Part shown: positions 49,238 through 57,422 of the stretch, piece after piece | Position numbering within the stretch: the stretch's first letter is position 1 | Layout: every line of letters begins with the position of its first letter | NCBI GenBank assembly: GCA_017435525.1 | Contig: JAFSEW010000060.1 | Location: forward strand, 1 to 64,000 | Direction: 5' to 3' | DNA: 64,000 nt | Source: Oscillospiraceae bacterium | Lineage (GTDB): Bacteria; Bacillota; Clostridia; Oscillospirales; Oscillospiraceae | The notes under the pieces: model-generated | The model's input: the letters and a program-made list of their open reading frames with translations, nothing else | What the model was told of the DNA's origin: nothing | Database searches by the model: none | Translations under genes and position numbers: made by a program

Positions 49238-51387
49238 AGGGCAGCCTCACTCTCTGATAGCACCGCGGCTTCCCGTTTCTGGCAGGTGAACAGGAGCACC
49301 TGCTTGGTTTCGGCGGCCTGCCCCAGTACTTCCAGGGCCCGGCGCAGCCGGTCATCGTCAAAGCGCACCAGCGCATCGTCCAGCACCAGAGGCGCATCCG
49401 GGGTCAGTACCTCGCTGACAGCCAGCCGCAGCGCCAGATACAGCTGATCGGCGGTGCCGTCGCTGCGCCACCGGGCATCGTAGGTGGTGGTTTCTTCCGC
49501 CGCGCCGGTGTATACGGTCAGTTCATCATCCAGAGAAAGCCGGTTGTAGCGGCCACCGGTGAGCTTACCGAACAGTTCCTGAGCCCGCTGAGAGATCTGG
49601 GGGGCAAACCGCCGCTGCAGCTCCTGGGTAGCACGATCCAGGGTCTGCTGGGCAATTTCCAGCGCTTCCAGCATCTCCTGCAGCGCATGGATGCGGCTGT
49701 TCACAGCGTCAAGCTGCTGCTGCAGCGCCGCTTCCGAACCCAGAGCGCTCATGCTGCCCCGGCAGTGTCCCAGCTGTTCCTGCAGCTGCCGCAGTTCCCG
49801 ACCGCAGTCGGAAAGGAGCCGGGCAGTTTCGGCTTCCGAATAAGTCAGGCTGTCCGGCAGGGGCGCGGGAGCCGGAGCGCTGTGGGAATCTCCCAGAGCC
49901 TGGGCCATCTGCTGAGCCCGGTCATGGTCTTTCCGGGCATCGCTGAGGGAGAGCCAGCTGCTTTGAATGTCCAGCCATTTCTGGCGGCACTGGCTCAAGG
50001 GTGCGCCGCCGGTGATGGCGTCACATTCTTCTTTCAGGGCCTTTACCCGCTGAGCCATGGCAGCGCGTTCCGCCTCCGCAGCGGCGGATTCTTCTCGATA
50101 CCGGGCGATTTCCGCCTGCGCAGTCCGGGCTGCTTCCACCCAGGTGCCCGGTACCAGGGGGCGGTAGCGATCTTCCAGAGCGGCTGCCGTGGCTGCGGCA
50201 CGCTTCCGGGCGGCCAGACTGCCACTGAAGGCCACAATGCCCGCGGCGCAGCCCAGAACTGCCAGCAGCATACCCACCCAGTGGGGGATCAGCATAAGCC
50301 CCAGGCTGGCAATGGCAATCAGGATGCTTAGGATCATGGGCTTTTTCTGATCCCGCTCTTTCACGGCCTGGGCATACACCCCTTCTTCCATAGCCGCAGA
50401 CTTTTCAATATCCACATGCTCGGCATCCCGGAAGGCACTGTGCAGCTGGGGCGCCTTGGGGGGCTCCGGCAGCAGCTGGGCATCCATCTGCACCGTGGTC
50501 AGCTCCGATTGCAGCTGATCCAGCCGCAGCAGCATCTTTTCCGCTTCATCTGCCTGGGGCAGGGCGGCGCACCGGGCCTGGGCAGCTTCCAGCTGCTGCA
50601 GAGTCAGGGCGGCTCTTGCTCTGGCCTGGGCAATTTTTTCTCCGAATTGCCGGTGTTTTTCATATTCCAGGGCGGCCTGATGATTTTTCAGCTGCGCCCC
50701 GTAAGCTTCCAGGGCCTGCTGCCGCTGCTGAATGTGGCGGCTCTCGTCTTCCAGATCTTTCAGCCGGGCAAGGGCCGCTTCCAGCTTCGTCCGCTGGGCC
50801 TCTGCCTCCGGCAGCTGTCCGTTGGCCCGGTTGGACTTGCAGGCGTTTTTCAGGGCGTGGAGCTTCTTCGCCAGGGTATCGGCGGTGTCAGATTCATCTC
50901 CGGTGGTCACCAGGGCATTGAGCCGCCGGCGCAGGGCATCGTCCTGGGTCACCGGCAGATCCGTCAGCCGCAGAAAACCTGCGCGCAGAAACACGCTCTT
51001 TTCCACCCCCAGCAGCAGCTGGCCGCAGTTGTCCGGGCGCAATTCGCTTACCGGCAGGCCGGTGGCCGTCTCATAGGCCCGGAATTCATTCATCACGCCG
51101 GAACGCTTGGAGCTGCGCTCGATGGTAATGTCCCTGCCGTTCCAGTTCAGGTCAATGCGGCCGCTCATGGGGCTGCCGCTCCAGGGGGCGTAGCGGTTTT
51201 TCTCGGTCAGAATATTTTTGGTGGTGCGACTTCTGGTCTCGATGCCGTAGAGCATGGCCACCAGGAAGGCGCACCAGGTGCTCTTGCCCCATTCGTTGGG
51301 GGCGTGAAGGATGTTCAGCCCCGGCTTCAGTTCCAGGGTAGCCCGCTCCAGCTTGCCGAAGGTGGCGGTCATGGAATAGATCTTCAC
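49234..51387 (-). CDS. SbcC/YhaN-like ATPase (AAA, coiled coil)
   Basis: 717 residues. N-terminal half-ATPase: FGKLERATLELKPGLNIL and Walker A-type APNEWGKST. The long central region (about 165-640) is coiled coil rich in Ala, Gln and Arg, broken near 350-385 by two hydrophobic helices (MILSILIAIASLGLMLIP, MLLAVLGCAAGIVAF), which suggests membrane association as in Bacillus YhaN. The C-terminal half has FGKLTGGRYNRLSLDD, LYLALRLAVSEVL and Walker B APLVLDDALVRFDD. It pairs with the overlapping metallophosphoesterase gene, as SbcC with SbcD, so a role in DNA end processing is inferred. Confidence 0.88.
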   Translation of the reverse strand: MKIYSMTATFGKLERATLELKPGLNILHAPNEWGKSTWCAFLVAMLYGIETRSRTTKNILTEKNRYAPWSGSPMSGRIDLNWNGRDITIERSSKRSGVMNEFRAYETATGLPVSELRPDNCGQLLLGVEKSVFLRAGFLRLTDLPVTQDDALRRRLNALVTTGDESDTADTLAKKLHALKNACKSNRANGQLPEAEAQRTKLEAALARLKDLEDESRHIQQRQQALEAYGAQLKNHQAALEYEKHRQFGEKIAQARARAALTLQQLEAAQARCAALPQADEAEKMLLRLDQLQSELTTVQMDAQLLPEPPKAPQLHSAFRDAEHVDIEKSAAMEEGVYAQAVKERDQKKPMILSILIAIASLGLMLIPHWVGMLLAVLGCAAGIVAFSGSLAARKRAAATAAALEDRYRPLVPGTWVEAARTAQAEIARYREESAAAEAERAAMAQRVKALKEECDAITGGAPLSQCRQKWLDIQSSWLSLSDARKDHDRAQQMAQALGDSHSAPAPAPLPDSLTYSEAETARLLSDCGRELRQLQEQLGHCRGSMSALGSEAALQQQLDAVNSRIHALQEMLEALEIAQQTLDRATQELQRRFAPQISQRAQELFGKLTGGRYNRLSLDDELTVYTGAAEETTTYDARWRSDGTADQLYLALRLAVSEVLTPDAPLVLDDALVRFDDDRLRRALEVLGQAAETKQVLLFTCQKREAAVLSESEAAL

Positions 51388-52454
51388 GGCAGCTTCACCT
51401 CCTGACCCAGCAGCAGCTGCCGGGAGATCCGGGCAGCCAGGGTAATTTTCCGGCAGGCATCTTCATCCTGCCCCTCCATAGCCTGCCGCAGCAGGGCAAA
51501 ATAGATGCCTTCCAGGGTATCTTCTCCGGCATTGGCCCACAGATCCACAGGCGGCAGCGTCTGATCCCGGAGCTGCAGGTTGGGGAACCGGGCAAACTGC
51601 CGCTGTAGGGCAGCCGGATCCGGCGCTTCGCATTCCCCGGTGAGGGTGATGCGGTAGTGGTGATCGTTGCCCAGAGCGGGAAGCATGGCTTCCAGCGCTG
51701 TCTCCGGACTGCCGTCGGTGGGGCATTCCCAGTCATAGAACCGGGGGGTATCCAGGCTCAAAAATTCCAGGGCGCAGGTGTCTTCCAGGGTCACCAGATA
51801 CACGCCCTTTTCCTCCGTTTCGTCGAAGCCCCGCCCCATGGGGCAGCCGGGCCAGCCGCAGAGGGTGCTGCCCAGGCGCAGCTGTCCGCCCTTGTGGATG
51901 TGCCCCAGGGCTAGATACTGCAGCCCCGAGGAGCGAATCTGCTCCGCGGTAATGGGATTGTAGGGGGAAGTGCTTTGGGTGGGGTCGCCGTGGAAAACGC
52001 CGATGGCCCAGCGTTCTTCCTGCTGCGCCCGGAAGGATGCCAGCTGGGAATCCATGTAGGCACCCGTAAAGGCAGCACCGTAGATCCGGCAATTCAGTTC
52101 CGGCAGCGCCACGCTTTCGATTTCGGCCCCGGTAAAGATATGCACATTCTCCGGCCACACCTCTGTGAGCCAGGGGGAGCCTGGGCGCACAAAATCGTGG
52201 TTGCCCGGAGCAATAAACACGGGCATTCCGGCGCTTCCCAGCGCATCTTTCACAGCCCGGATGCTCTCCGGGGAGGCAGGGCCGTCAAACAGATCGCCGG
52301 AAAGCAGGATCAGATGGCACCGGTGGGCCCGGGCCGCTTCGGTTATCTGATACGGCAGCCGCAGCATGGCAGCGCGCAGCTGCGCGGCGGAGGTTTCGCT
52401 GTGACCCTGGAGCGGGGAGTCCAGATGCCAGTCAGCGCTGTGCAGCAGTTTCAT
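51384..52454 (-). CDS. SbcD/YhaO-like metallophosphoesterase
   Basis: 356 residues; start at 52454, since the longer frame lies in the ymdB gene. The calcineurin-like metal-binding motifs are in order: HSADWHLDSP, LLSGDLFDG, FIAPGNHDFV, VFHGDP and LGHIHKGG. The C-terminal 120 residues are a capping domain (ETALEAMLPALGNDHHYRITLTGE). Together with the ATPase gene that it overlaps by 4 nt it should form an SbcCD-like nuclease complex. It overlaps ymdB by 23 nt, so the four genes form one operon. Confidence 0.9.
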   Translation of the reverse strand: MKLLHSADWHLDSPLQGHSETSAAQLRAAMLRLPYQITEAARAHRCHLILLSGDLFDGPASPESIRAVKDALGSAGMPVFIAPGNHDFVRPGSPWLTEVWPENVHIFTGAEIESVALPELNCRIYGAAFTGAYMDSQLASFRAQQEERWAIGVFHGDPTQSTSPYNPITAEQIRSSGLQYLALGHIHKGGQLRLGSTLCGWPGCPMGRGFDETEEKGVYLVTLEDTCALEFLSLDTPRFYDWECPTDGSPETALEAMLPALGNDHHYRITLTGECEAPDPAALQRQFARFPNLQLRDQTLPPVDLWANAGEDTLEGIYFALLRQAMEGQDEDACRKITLAARISRQLLLGQEVKLP

Positions 52455-53226
52455 CGTGTAGATCCACCCTTTCTGCCCGGCGACAGCGGCCGGTTTCGGA
52501 GTCAATGGTAAACAGAACGGCTTCCAGCTTGGTGGGGCCGTCCGCCCAGCGGTAACGCTCGGTAAGGTCGCCCCGGAATTTGGCAATGGAAAGCCGGGGC
52601 TGGATGCCCAGCACAGAGTGCTGCGGGCCGGTCATGCCCAGATCGGTTACATAGCCGGTGCCCTTGGGCAGCACCTGGGCGTCGGCAGTGGGCACATGGG
52701 TGTGGGTGCCCCACAGGGCGCTGACCCGGCCATCCAGCATATAGCCCATAGCCAGCTTTTCGGAGGTGGCTTCCGCGTGGATTTCCACCAGAATGATCTT
52801 GGCGTCAATTTCCTTCAGGGCTTTTTCCACCACCAGGAAGGGGTTGTCCGGGCCGTAGTCCATATTGCACCGGCCAATCAGGTCGATCACGGCGACGCGT
52901 CCTGCCTTGGTGTCGAAGGTGGCCCAGCCTCTGCCGGGTACCTGGGGGGCATAGTTGGCAGGCCGGAGGATCTGGGGGCAGTCGTCCATGTAAGGCACGA
53001 TGTCCCGCTTGGCCCAGGTGTGATTGCCCATGGTAATCACATCGGCACCGGCGTCCAGAATCTCCTCGCCCTGCTGGGGGGTCATACCCACCACCGCCGC
53101 GTTCTCTCCGTTGACGATTACAAAATCCGCGCCTGTTTTGCGTTTCAGGTAACGCAGCGAGCGGCAGATCCGGTCCATACCGGGGCCTCCCACCACATCG
53201 CCGACAGCCAGCACCTTGAAATCCAT
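52432..53226 (-). CDS. ymdB: YmdB family metallophosphoesterase
   Basis: 264 residues. Motifs: VLAVGDVVGGPG, FVIVNGENAAVVGMTPQ, DVITMGNHTWAK, ILRPANY, VEIHAEATSEKLAMGYMLDG and WGTHTHVPTAD, all typical of YmdB, a di-metal phosphodiesterase active on 2',3'-cyclic nucleotides and involved in late adaptive responses and biofilm/sporulation choices in Bacillus. Two in-frame ATGs occur; the one at 53226 has AAGGAG at 7 nt. It is the first gene of an operon with the SbcDC-like pair and srtB, driven by the promoter at 53267-53295. Confidence 0.93.
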   Translation of the reverse strand: MDFKVLAVGDVVGGPGMDRICRSLRYLKRKTGADFVIVNGENAAVVGMTPQQGEEILDAGADVITMGNHTWAKRDIVPYMDDCPQILRPANYAPQVPGRGWATFDTKAGRVAVIDLIGRCNMDYGPDNPFLVVEKALKEIDAKIILVEIHAEATSEKLAMGYMLDGRVSALWGTHTHVPTADAQVLPKGTGYVTDLGMTGPQHSVLGIQPRLSIAKFRGDLTERYRWADGPTKLEAVLFTIDSETGRCRRAERVDLHDETAAQR

Positions 53227-53266
53227 AGCCATTCTCCTTTTCCCATAGAGGCATATATCTTCTCCT

Positions 53267-53295
53267 ATTATACACGAAAGCCCCGCCTTATGCAA
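53267..53295 (-). promoter_or_regulatory. Promoter of the ymdB operon
   Basis: On the minus strand: TTGCAT, a 17-nt spacer and a consensus TATAAT, 40 nt before the ymdB start codon. Confidence 0.85.
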
Positions 53296-53494
53296 CAAAA
53301 ACCCCGGCGAAACATAGGGCGGGAGGCTCAAGAGCCTCCCGTTACCGGGCCACAAAAGGAGAAAACGGGTCCTTCGACTCGCTGCGCTCGCTCAGGACGA
53401 CAGAAGAAACCTGAGAGCTTTCCCCGTTCCTTTGTCATTCTGAGCAAGCGAAGCGCGCCGAAGAATCCGTCCCCCACGAATTCCATACGCCAAA
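53296..53494. repeat. Repeat mosaic
   Basis: F4-type GGGAGGCTCAAGAGCC palindrome (about 53320-53345) and an inverted pair of F2 elements (about 53368-53403, GTCCT/AGGAC; and about 53431-53471, ATTCT/AGAAT), followed by a CCATACGC linker. Confidence 0.8.
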
Positions 53495-53527
53495 ACAAAA
53501 ATCCCCAACAGGTTTCCCTGTTGGGGC
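53495..53527 (-). terminator. Terminator of the BlaI-like gene
   Basis: Minus-strand stem CCCCAACAGG/CCTGTTGGGG with a GAAA loop, followed by ATTTTTGTTTTG. Confidence 0.9.
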
Positions 53528-53532
53528 AGAAT

Positions 53533-53895
53533 TCACATTTTTGCAATCAGCGCCTTAATATTTTGCCGCTCTTCCGGGGTCATCTCCTCCCGGTCCAGCA
53601 GCGCCCGGATGAATTCCACGGGATGCGGGACATGGCGGCGGCTGAAGATATAGGCGGCGAAATATTCTTCCCGGCTCATAGTGGGCAGGAACAGACGGCC
53701 GTAGGTCTTTCCCCGCTTGACAAAACCGGCTTCCCGGATAATGCCCTTCTGAAGCATACCGTTGAGCAGGATATGCACAGAACTGTCTTTCCAGGTTTTT
53801 TCTTCCGAGCGTTCCAGAAGATCCGCCCGGGACAGCGGCGCAGCGGCTTCCCACAGGACATCCATGATCTGCATCTCACTTTTTGTAAGCTCCAC
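53533..53895 (-). CDS. BlaI/MecI-family repressor
   Basis: 120 residues from a GTG with GGAGGTG 6 nt upstream. Winged-helix pattern: LTKSEMQIMDVLWEAAAPLSRADLLERS, then SSVHILLNGMLQKGIIREAGFVKRGKTYGRLFLPTMSREEYFA, with the C-terminal dimerisation part. Members repress beta-lactamase or stress genes and are usually inactivated by a BlaR1-type protease. No blaR1 or beta-lactamase gene is adjacent. It is a single-gene unit with its own consensus promoter and terminator. Confidence 0.88.
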   Translation of the reverse strand: MELTKSEMQIMDVLWEAAAPLSRADLLERSEEKTWKDSSVHILLNGMLQKGIIREAGFVKRGKTYGRLFLPTMSREEYFAAYIFSRRHVPHPVEFIRALLDREEMTPEERQNIKALIAKM

Positions 53896-53910
53896 GGCAA
53901 TCACCTCCCA

Positions 53911-53962
53911 ATATCTGGAATTCATTATACGGGAGGCAGTGGGCTTTGTCAATTCTGGATAT
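53911..53962 (-). promoter_or_regulatory. Promoter of the BlaI-like gene with flanking inverted repeat
   Basis: Minus strand: TTGACA (53947-53952), a 17-nt spacer and TATAAT (53924-53929). ATATCTGGAATT (53911-53922) and AATTCTGGATAT (53951-53962) flank the core as an imperfect inverted repeat (10 of 12 pairs), which could be an autoregulatory site. Confidence 0.75.
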
Positions 53963-54091
53963 GTAAAAAAAGGAAGATTTTTCCCGTTGAAATTTAGTGA
54001 CCTTTTTATAGAGTTATAGAATCCTTTTAACTTTTCTTTTTGATTTAATAGGAAAAATCTGCCATAAGGCTTTGCAAACCCTTAATTTTCG

Positions 54092-54123
54092 AAAAAACAG
54101 CCTGCCGTTTCCGGCAGGCTGCT
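54092..54123 (-). terminator. Terminator of htrA
   Basis: Minus-strand stem CAGCCTGCC/GGCAGGCTG with a GAAAC loop, followed by TTTTTTC. Confidence 0.9.
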
Positions 54124-54128
54124 GCGTC

Positions 54129-55508
54129 TTATTTACCGCCGTTTCCGAAGTAATCCCGGAAGAACTCATACCAGTCTTCGAAATCATTGCCTTCGGGAAT
54201 CTGCGTTTCCGGGGTCTGAGGCGTGACGGGCACGGTTTCGGGGAGATCCGCGGGCTTTTCATCCAGGGTGATGTCCAGCTCCAGGATCTGGCCGCCCCGG
54301 TACACGGTAATGGTGGTCACATCACCGGCCTGGAACTGCCGCAGAGCCTTGCTCAGGGAGTTGACGCCGGTGACTTCGTGCTCACCCACGGCGATGATAA
54401 TGTCCTTCGCCTGCATACCGGCAGCATGGGCGCAGTTGCCGGGCACCACTTCCTGCACATACGCGCCCATGGGCATGTTGTAGTAGGTGGCAGCCTGGGG
54501 GTCCATATCGCTGACGCTGATGCCCAGATAAGCGCTGCGGATATAGCCGTAATTGGTCAGGTCTTCCAGCATATCCTTCACATCGTCAATGGGAATGGCG
54601 AAGCCGATGCCCTCGATGGTAGCGCCGGAACCGGAGTTGCCGGAGTACTTGGCAGTGGTGATACCCACCACTTCACCGTTCATGTTGAACAGGGGACCGC
54701 CGGAGTTGCCGGAGTTGATGGCGGCGTCGGTCTGGATCATGTTGATGGCGAAGCCGGAGGTATTCACATCCCGCTCCTTGGCGCTGACATAGCCCACAGT
54801 CTGGGTGGCGGTCAGCTCACCCAGGGGATTGCCGATGGCCACAACCTGATCGCCCACCACCAGCGCATCGCTGCTGCCCAACTGCACGGCGGGGAAATTG
54901 TCGCCTTCCACCTTCAGCAGGGCCACATCGTTGGAACTGTTGGAGCCCACCAGGGTGGCGGAATATTCGGTGCCGTCATCGGTCTTGATGCTAATGCTGG
55001 TGCCGCCTTCGATCACATGGTGGTTGGTCACTACATAGCCGTCCTGGGTCAGGAAGAAGCCGGAGCCGGTGGAAGTGCCCATGGAGGTCTTGGCGTAGAC
55101 CATCACCACGGAGCGTACATTCCGGGCATACACTTGGGCAGGGGTCAGACCCAGCTTTTCGGATACGGTGATATCAGGGATGTTGGCAGCAGCGCTCTGG
55201 TCAATGGAATCCTCCAGGGCATCCAGCTTGTTCTGGAAGCTCTGGGTCAGACCTTCCACCCGGTTTTCCCACCGGGCATTGAGCACCGCGGCAGTACTCA
55301 GGCAGCTGCCTGCCACAAGAGCCAGCACCGCAAACGCGCACAGGAAGGTTTTGCCCCGGCCGGTTTTGGGCTTTTTTACCTTTTTGGGGGCATCATAAGC
55401 GGGCATCTGGAATTCATAGGGGGAATCCGCAAAGGGAGAGGCCTTTTTGACAGGTGCCTCCTGCTCCGGCGCGGGATTCTCAGCGGGGTTATATTCGTAA
55501 TTCTCCAT
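54129..55508 (-). CDS. htrA: HtrA/DegP-like serine protease
   Basis: 459 residues. A disordered cytoplasmic N-terminus of about 50 residues, one membrane helix (about 54-75), a coiled segment, then a trypsin-like domain with catalytic triad H164 (VVTNHHVI), D194 (SSNDVALLK) and S269 (NSGNSGGPLF). One PDZ domain (about 330-420; YLGISVSDMD, GAYVQEVVPGNCAHAAGMQAKDIIIAVGEHEV) and a Pro-rich acidic tail end the protein. Membrane-bound HtrA proteins degrade misfolded exported proteins at the outer surface. GAGGGAGG precedes the ATG. Confidence 0.95.
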   Translation of the reverse strand: MENYEYNPAENPAPEQEAPVKKASPFADSPYEFQMPAYDAPKKVKKPKTGRGKTFLCAFAVLALVAGSCLSTAAVLNARWENRVEGLTQSFQNKLDALEDSIDQSAAANIPDITVSEKLGLTPAQVYARNVRSVVMVYAKTSMGTSTGSGFFLTQDGYVVTNHHVIEGGTSISIKTDDGTEYSATLVGSNSSNDVALLKVEGDNFPAVQLGSSDALVVGDQVVAIGNPLGELTATQTVGYVSAKERDVNTSGFAINMIQTDAAINSGNSGGPLFNMNGEVVGITTAKYSGNSGSGATIEGIGFAIPIDDVKDMLEDLTNYGYIRSAYLGISVSDMDPQAATYYNMPMGAYVQEVVPGNCAHAAGMQAKDIIIAVGEHEVTGVNSLSKALRQFQAGDVTTITVYRGGQILELDITLDEKPADLPETVPVTPQTPETQIPEGNDFEDWYEFFRDYFGNGGK

Positions 55509-55647
55509 AAAGGTATCCTCCCTCGGATGTTGTTGTATTTATGTTACGCATGGGTTTTGAAGAAATTATGTACGAACCCAAAACGAAATTTAAACAATTC
55601 CGACAAAATCTGCTGCAATTCATAATAAACGCAAATCCGCCCCCGGT

Positions 55648-55947
55648 CAAGCCCCCATACAGAAAAACTTGTAGGGCGCTTTCGTGCTCCCGCCCCATCG
55701 ACTTTCATACGCAGAACCGAATTTCCCTTGTAGGGGAGGGTCTTGACCCTCCCGCTGCAAGCTATCGGATATCGCAATGGACAATTGAGAATTGACAATT
55801 GACAATTGTGGTGTCGGCTCCGCCGACGATTTTAAATAACGCCGCAGGCGCACCTGAATTGTCCATTGTCCATTGTCAATTCCACATCGCACCTAGTAAC
55901 GGGAGGCTCAAGAGCCTCCCCTACAGAGCACCGCCGTACCCCTTGCA
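55648..55947. repeat. Repeat mosaic with a full F8 element
   Basis: No gene is seen. Two F4 palindromes (about 55672-55696 and 55731-55757), then F8 (about 55777-55885): an F1 array, hairpin GTCGGCTCCGCCGAC, GATTTTAAAT, hairpin GCCGCAGGC, and a reversed F1 array. A further F4 lies at about 55899-55925. Confidence 0.85.
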
Positions 55948-55976
55948 TAAAAAATGCGGCGGCCGAAGCCGCCGCG
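55948..55976 (-). terminator. Terminator of the DUF1540 gene
   Basis: Minus-strand stem GCGGCGGC/GCCGCCGC with a TTCG loop, followed by ATTTTTTATG. Confidence 0.88.
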
Positions 55977-55983
55977 AAGTCAT

Positions 55984-56148
55984 TTACTTCTTGCGGAAGG
56001 ACATGCAGTCGGTGCACTGATCCTGAGTGGGGTTAGCCTCATGGGTACCCACCTGGATCTTCTCCAGAGAGCAGTAGTTGGCATCGTCGCAGTGGTAGGC
56101 GCACTGAGAAACGGTGCAGGCAATACACTTATTGGCGTGACAGCTCAT
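55984..56148 (-). CDS. DUF1540-like cysteine-rich protein
   Basis: 54 residues, preceded by AAGGAGGAATGAACC. Seven cysteines and several histidines: CHANKCIACTVSQCAYHCDD, then NYCSLEKIQVG and QDQCTDCMSF. The spacing CIACTVSQCAYHC...CSLEKIQVG is that of DUF1540, small clostridial proteins thought to bind metal; function unknown. Own ribosome binding site and terminator mark a single-gene unit. Confidence 0.85.
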   Translation of the reverse strand: MSCHANKCIACTVSQCAYHCDDANYCSLEKIQVGTHEANPTQDQCTDCMSFRKK

Positions 56149-56216
56149 GGTTCATTCCTCCTTCTTTCGTTGTCGGCATTATTATGCCCCGAACGGGAGA
56201 AATGATTTCTGGAAAA

Positions 56217-56768
56217 TTATTCCGGCAGGATCATGCCGATGCCCTGCATCAGCTGCTCCCGGGTCATAGCGCCTCTGCAGTAGGCCACGCCGCCGCCGCA
56301 GGCATCGATGAAGAAGGTGGCGGGAATGGAACTGATGCCGTATTGCATAGCCGCTTCCTGATCGGTGTCAAAGAACACCGGGAAGGTGTAACCGGCTTCC
56401 GTGAGAAACGCGGCAGCGGATTCCACAGTTTCCGAGGTGCCGTCGGTGAGATTTACCATCATGAACTGGACTTTTCCTTCCAGTTCCTTGCAAACTTCCT
56501 CAAAATCCGGCATCTCCGACTTGCAGGGGCCGCACCAGCTGGCCCAGAAATTCACCACAACGGGAATTCCCTGAAAATCCGAAAGCTTCACAGGCTTGCC
56601 CTGCAGATCATACACAGTAAAATCAGGAGCCAGCGAGTGGGAATGCTCGGCATGGTCATGTTCATGTTCATGGTCATGCTCTGTGGCAGCCGGTGTGGAA
56701 GCTGCCGGAGCGGAGCTGCAGCCGCAAAGCAGCGCGAGAATCAAAATAACAAGAATCAGCCGTTTCAT
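56217..56768 (-). CDS. TlpA-like thioredoxin-fold lipoprotein with His-rich segment
   Basis: 183 residues. Lipoprotein signal (LLCGC), then a His-rich stretch (EHDHEHEHDHAEHSH, about 30-44), then a redoxin domain with the active-site WCGPC in VVVNFWASWCGPCKSEMPDFEEV and the cis-Pro in SSIPATFF. TlpA/ResA-type proteins reduce disulfides outside the membrane, for example for cytochrome maturation or to repair oxidised proteins. The His stretch could bind zinc, nickel or copper. GGAGG lies 5 nt before the ATG, with a TATGAT -10 box (56798-56803). Confidence 0.92.
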   Translation of the reverse strand: MKRLILVILILALLCGCSSAPAASTPAATEHDHEHEHDHAEHSHSLAPDFTVYDLQGKPVKLSDFQGIPVVVNFWASWCGPCKSEMPDFEEVCKELEGKVQFMMVNLTDGTSETVESAAAFLTEAGYTFPVFFDTDQEAAMQYGISSIPATFFIDACGGGVAYCRGAMTREQLMQGIGMILPE

Positions 56769-56849
56769 AAGTCCTCCAAAGGAAATTAGTTTTTCTTATC
56801 ATACCATATCCCGATGGCGTCTGTAAAGAAAAATCCTTTGCCGGGAATG

Positions 56850-57404
56850 TCAGAATGTGGGCGGGGTAATGGCGAAAATCACCTGCACCGTAACTTCGGA
56901 AGGGTTGTGCCAGACATGTGCCGCGTTGGAAGCGATCCGCACACTGTCGCCTGCCCGCAATGTCAGAGGCGTACCCTCCAGATCCAGCACCACGCTGTCA
57001 CCGGCGCATACATAGGCAACTTCTTCTCCCACATGGCTTTTGCTGTCCCGGTAGGAACTGCACCGGGGCGGAATCACCATCATGCAAAACTCAATATCGC
57101 CTTTGGTGTCCGGGGTAAGCAGCTGGTAGTGCACATCCGGCTCTCCCGGGGAACCGATCACCAGCCGGGTTTCGGGGTGTACCACCATATCAGGGGTCTG
57201 TTCTTCTTTAAAAAGGTTGTAAAGCGGCGTATCCAGCACCTGCGCAATGGCGCGCAGGGTGTTGATGGAAGGATTCACCAGGCCGTTCTCCATCTGGCTC
57301 AGCATAGAGGGGGTGATATTTGCCAGATTGGCTACCTTTCGCACCGAGAGCCCACGCTCCAGACGAAGGGCCTGTATTTTCTTTCCAAGATTCAATTCAT
57401 CCAA
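56850..57404 (-). CDS. XRE-family regulator with C-terminal cupin domain
   Basis: 184 residues. I choose the TTG at 57404 because GGGAGGG lies 6 nt upstream; an ATG at 57419 has no ribosome binding site. N-terminal HTH (about 4-60): LGKKIQALRLERGLSVRKVANLANITPSMLSQMENGLVNPSINTLRAIA. C-terminal cupin (about 100-180) with SHVGEEVAYVCAGDSVV and AAHVWHNPSEV, which may bind a small ligand. It directly follows dsdA, so it probably controls D-serine or D-amino-acid catabolism. Confidence 0.9.
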   Translation of the reverse strand: MDELNLGKKIQALRLERGLSVRKVANLANITPSMLSQMENGLVNPSINTLRAIAQVLDTPLYNLFKEEQTPDMVVHPETRLVIGSPGEPDVHYQLLTPDTKGDIEFCMMVIPPRCSSYRDSKSHVGEEVAYVCAGDSVVLDLEGTPLTLRAGDSVRIASNAAHVWHNPSEVTVQVIFAITPPTF

Positions 57405-57422
57405 GGCTGTCCCTCCCATGTC

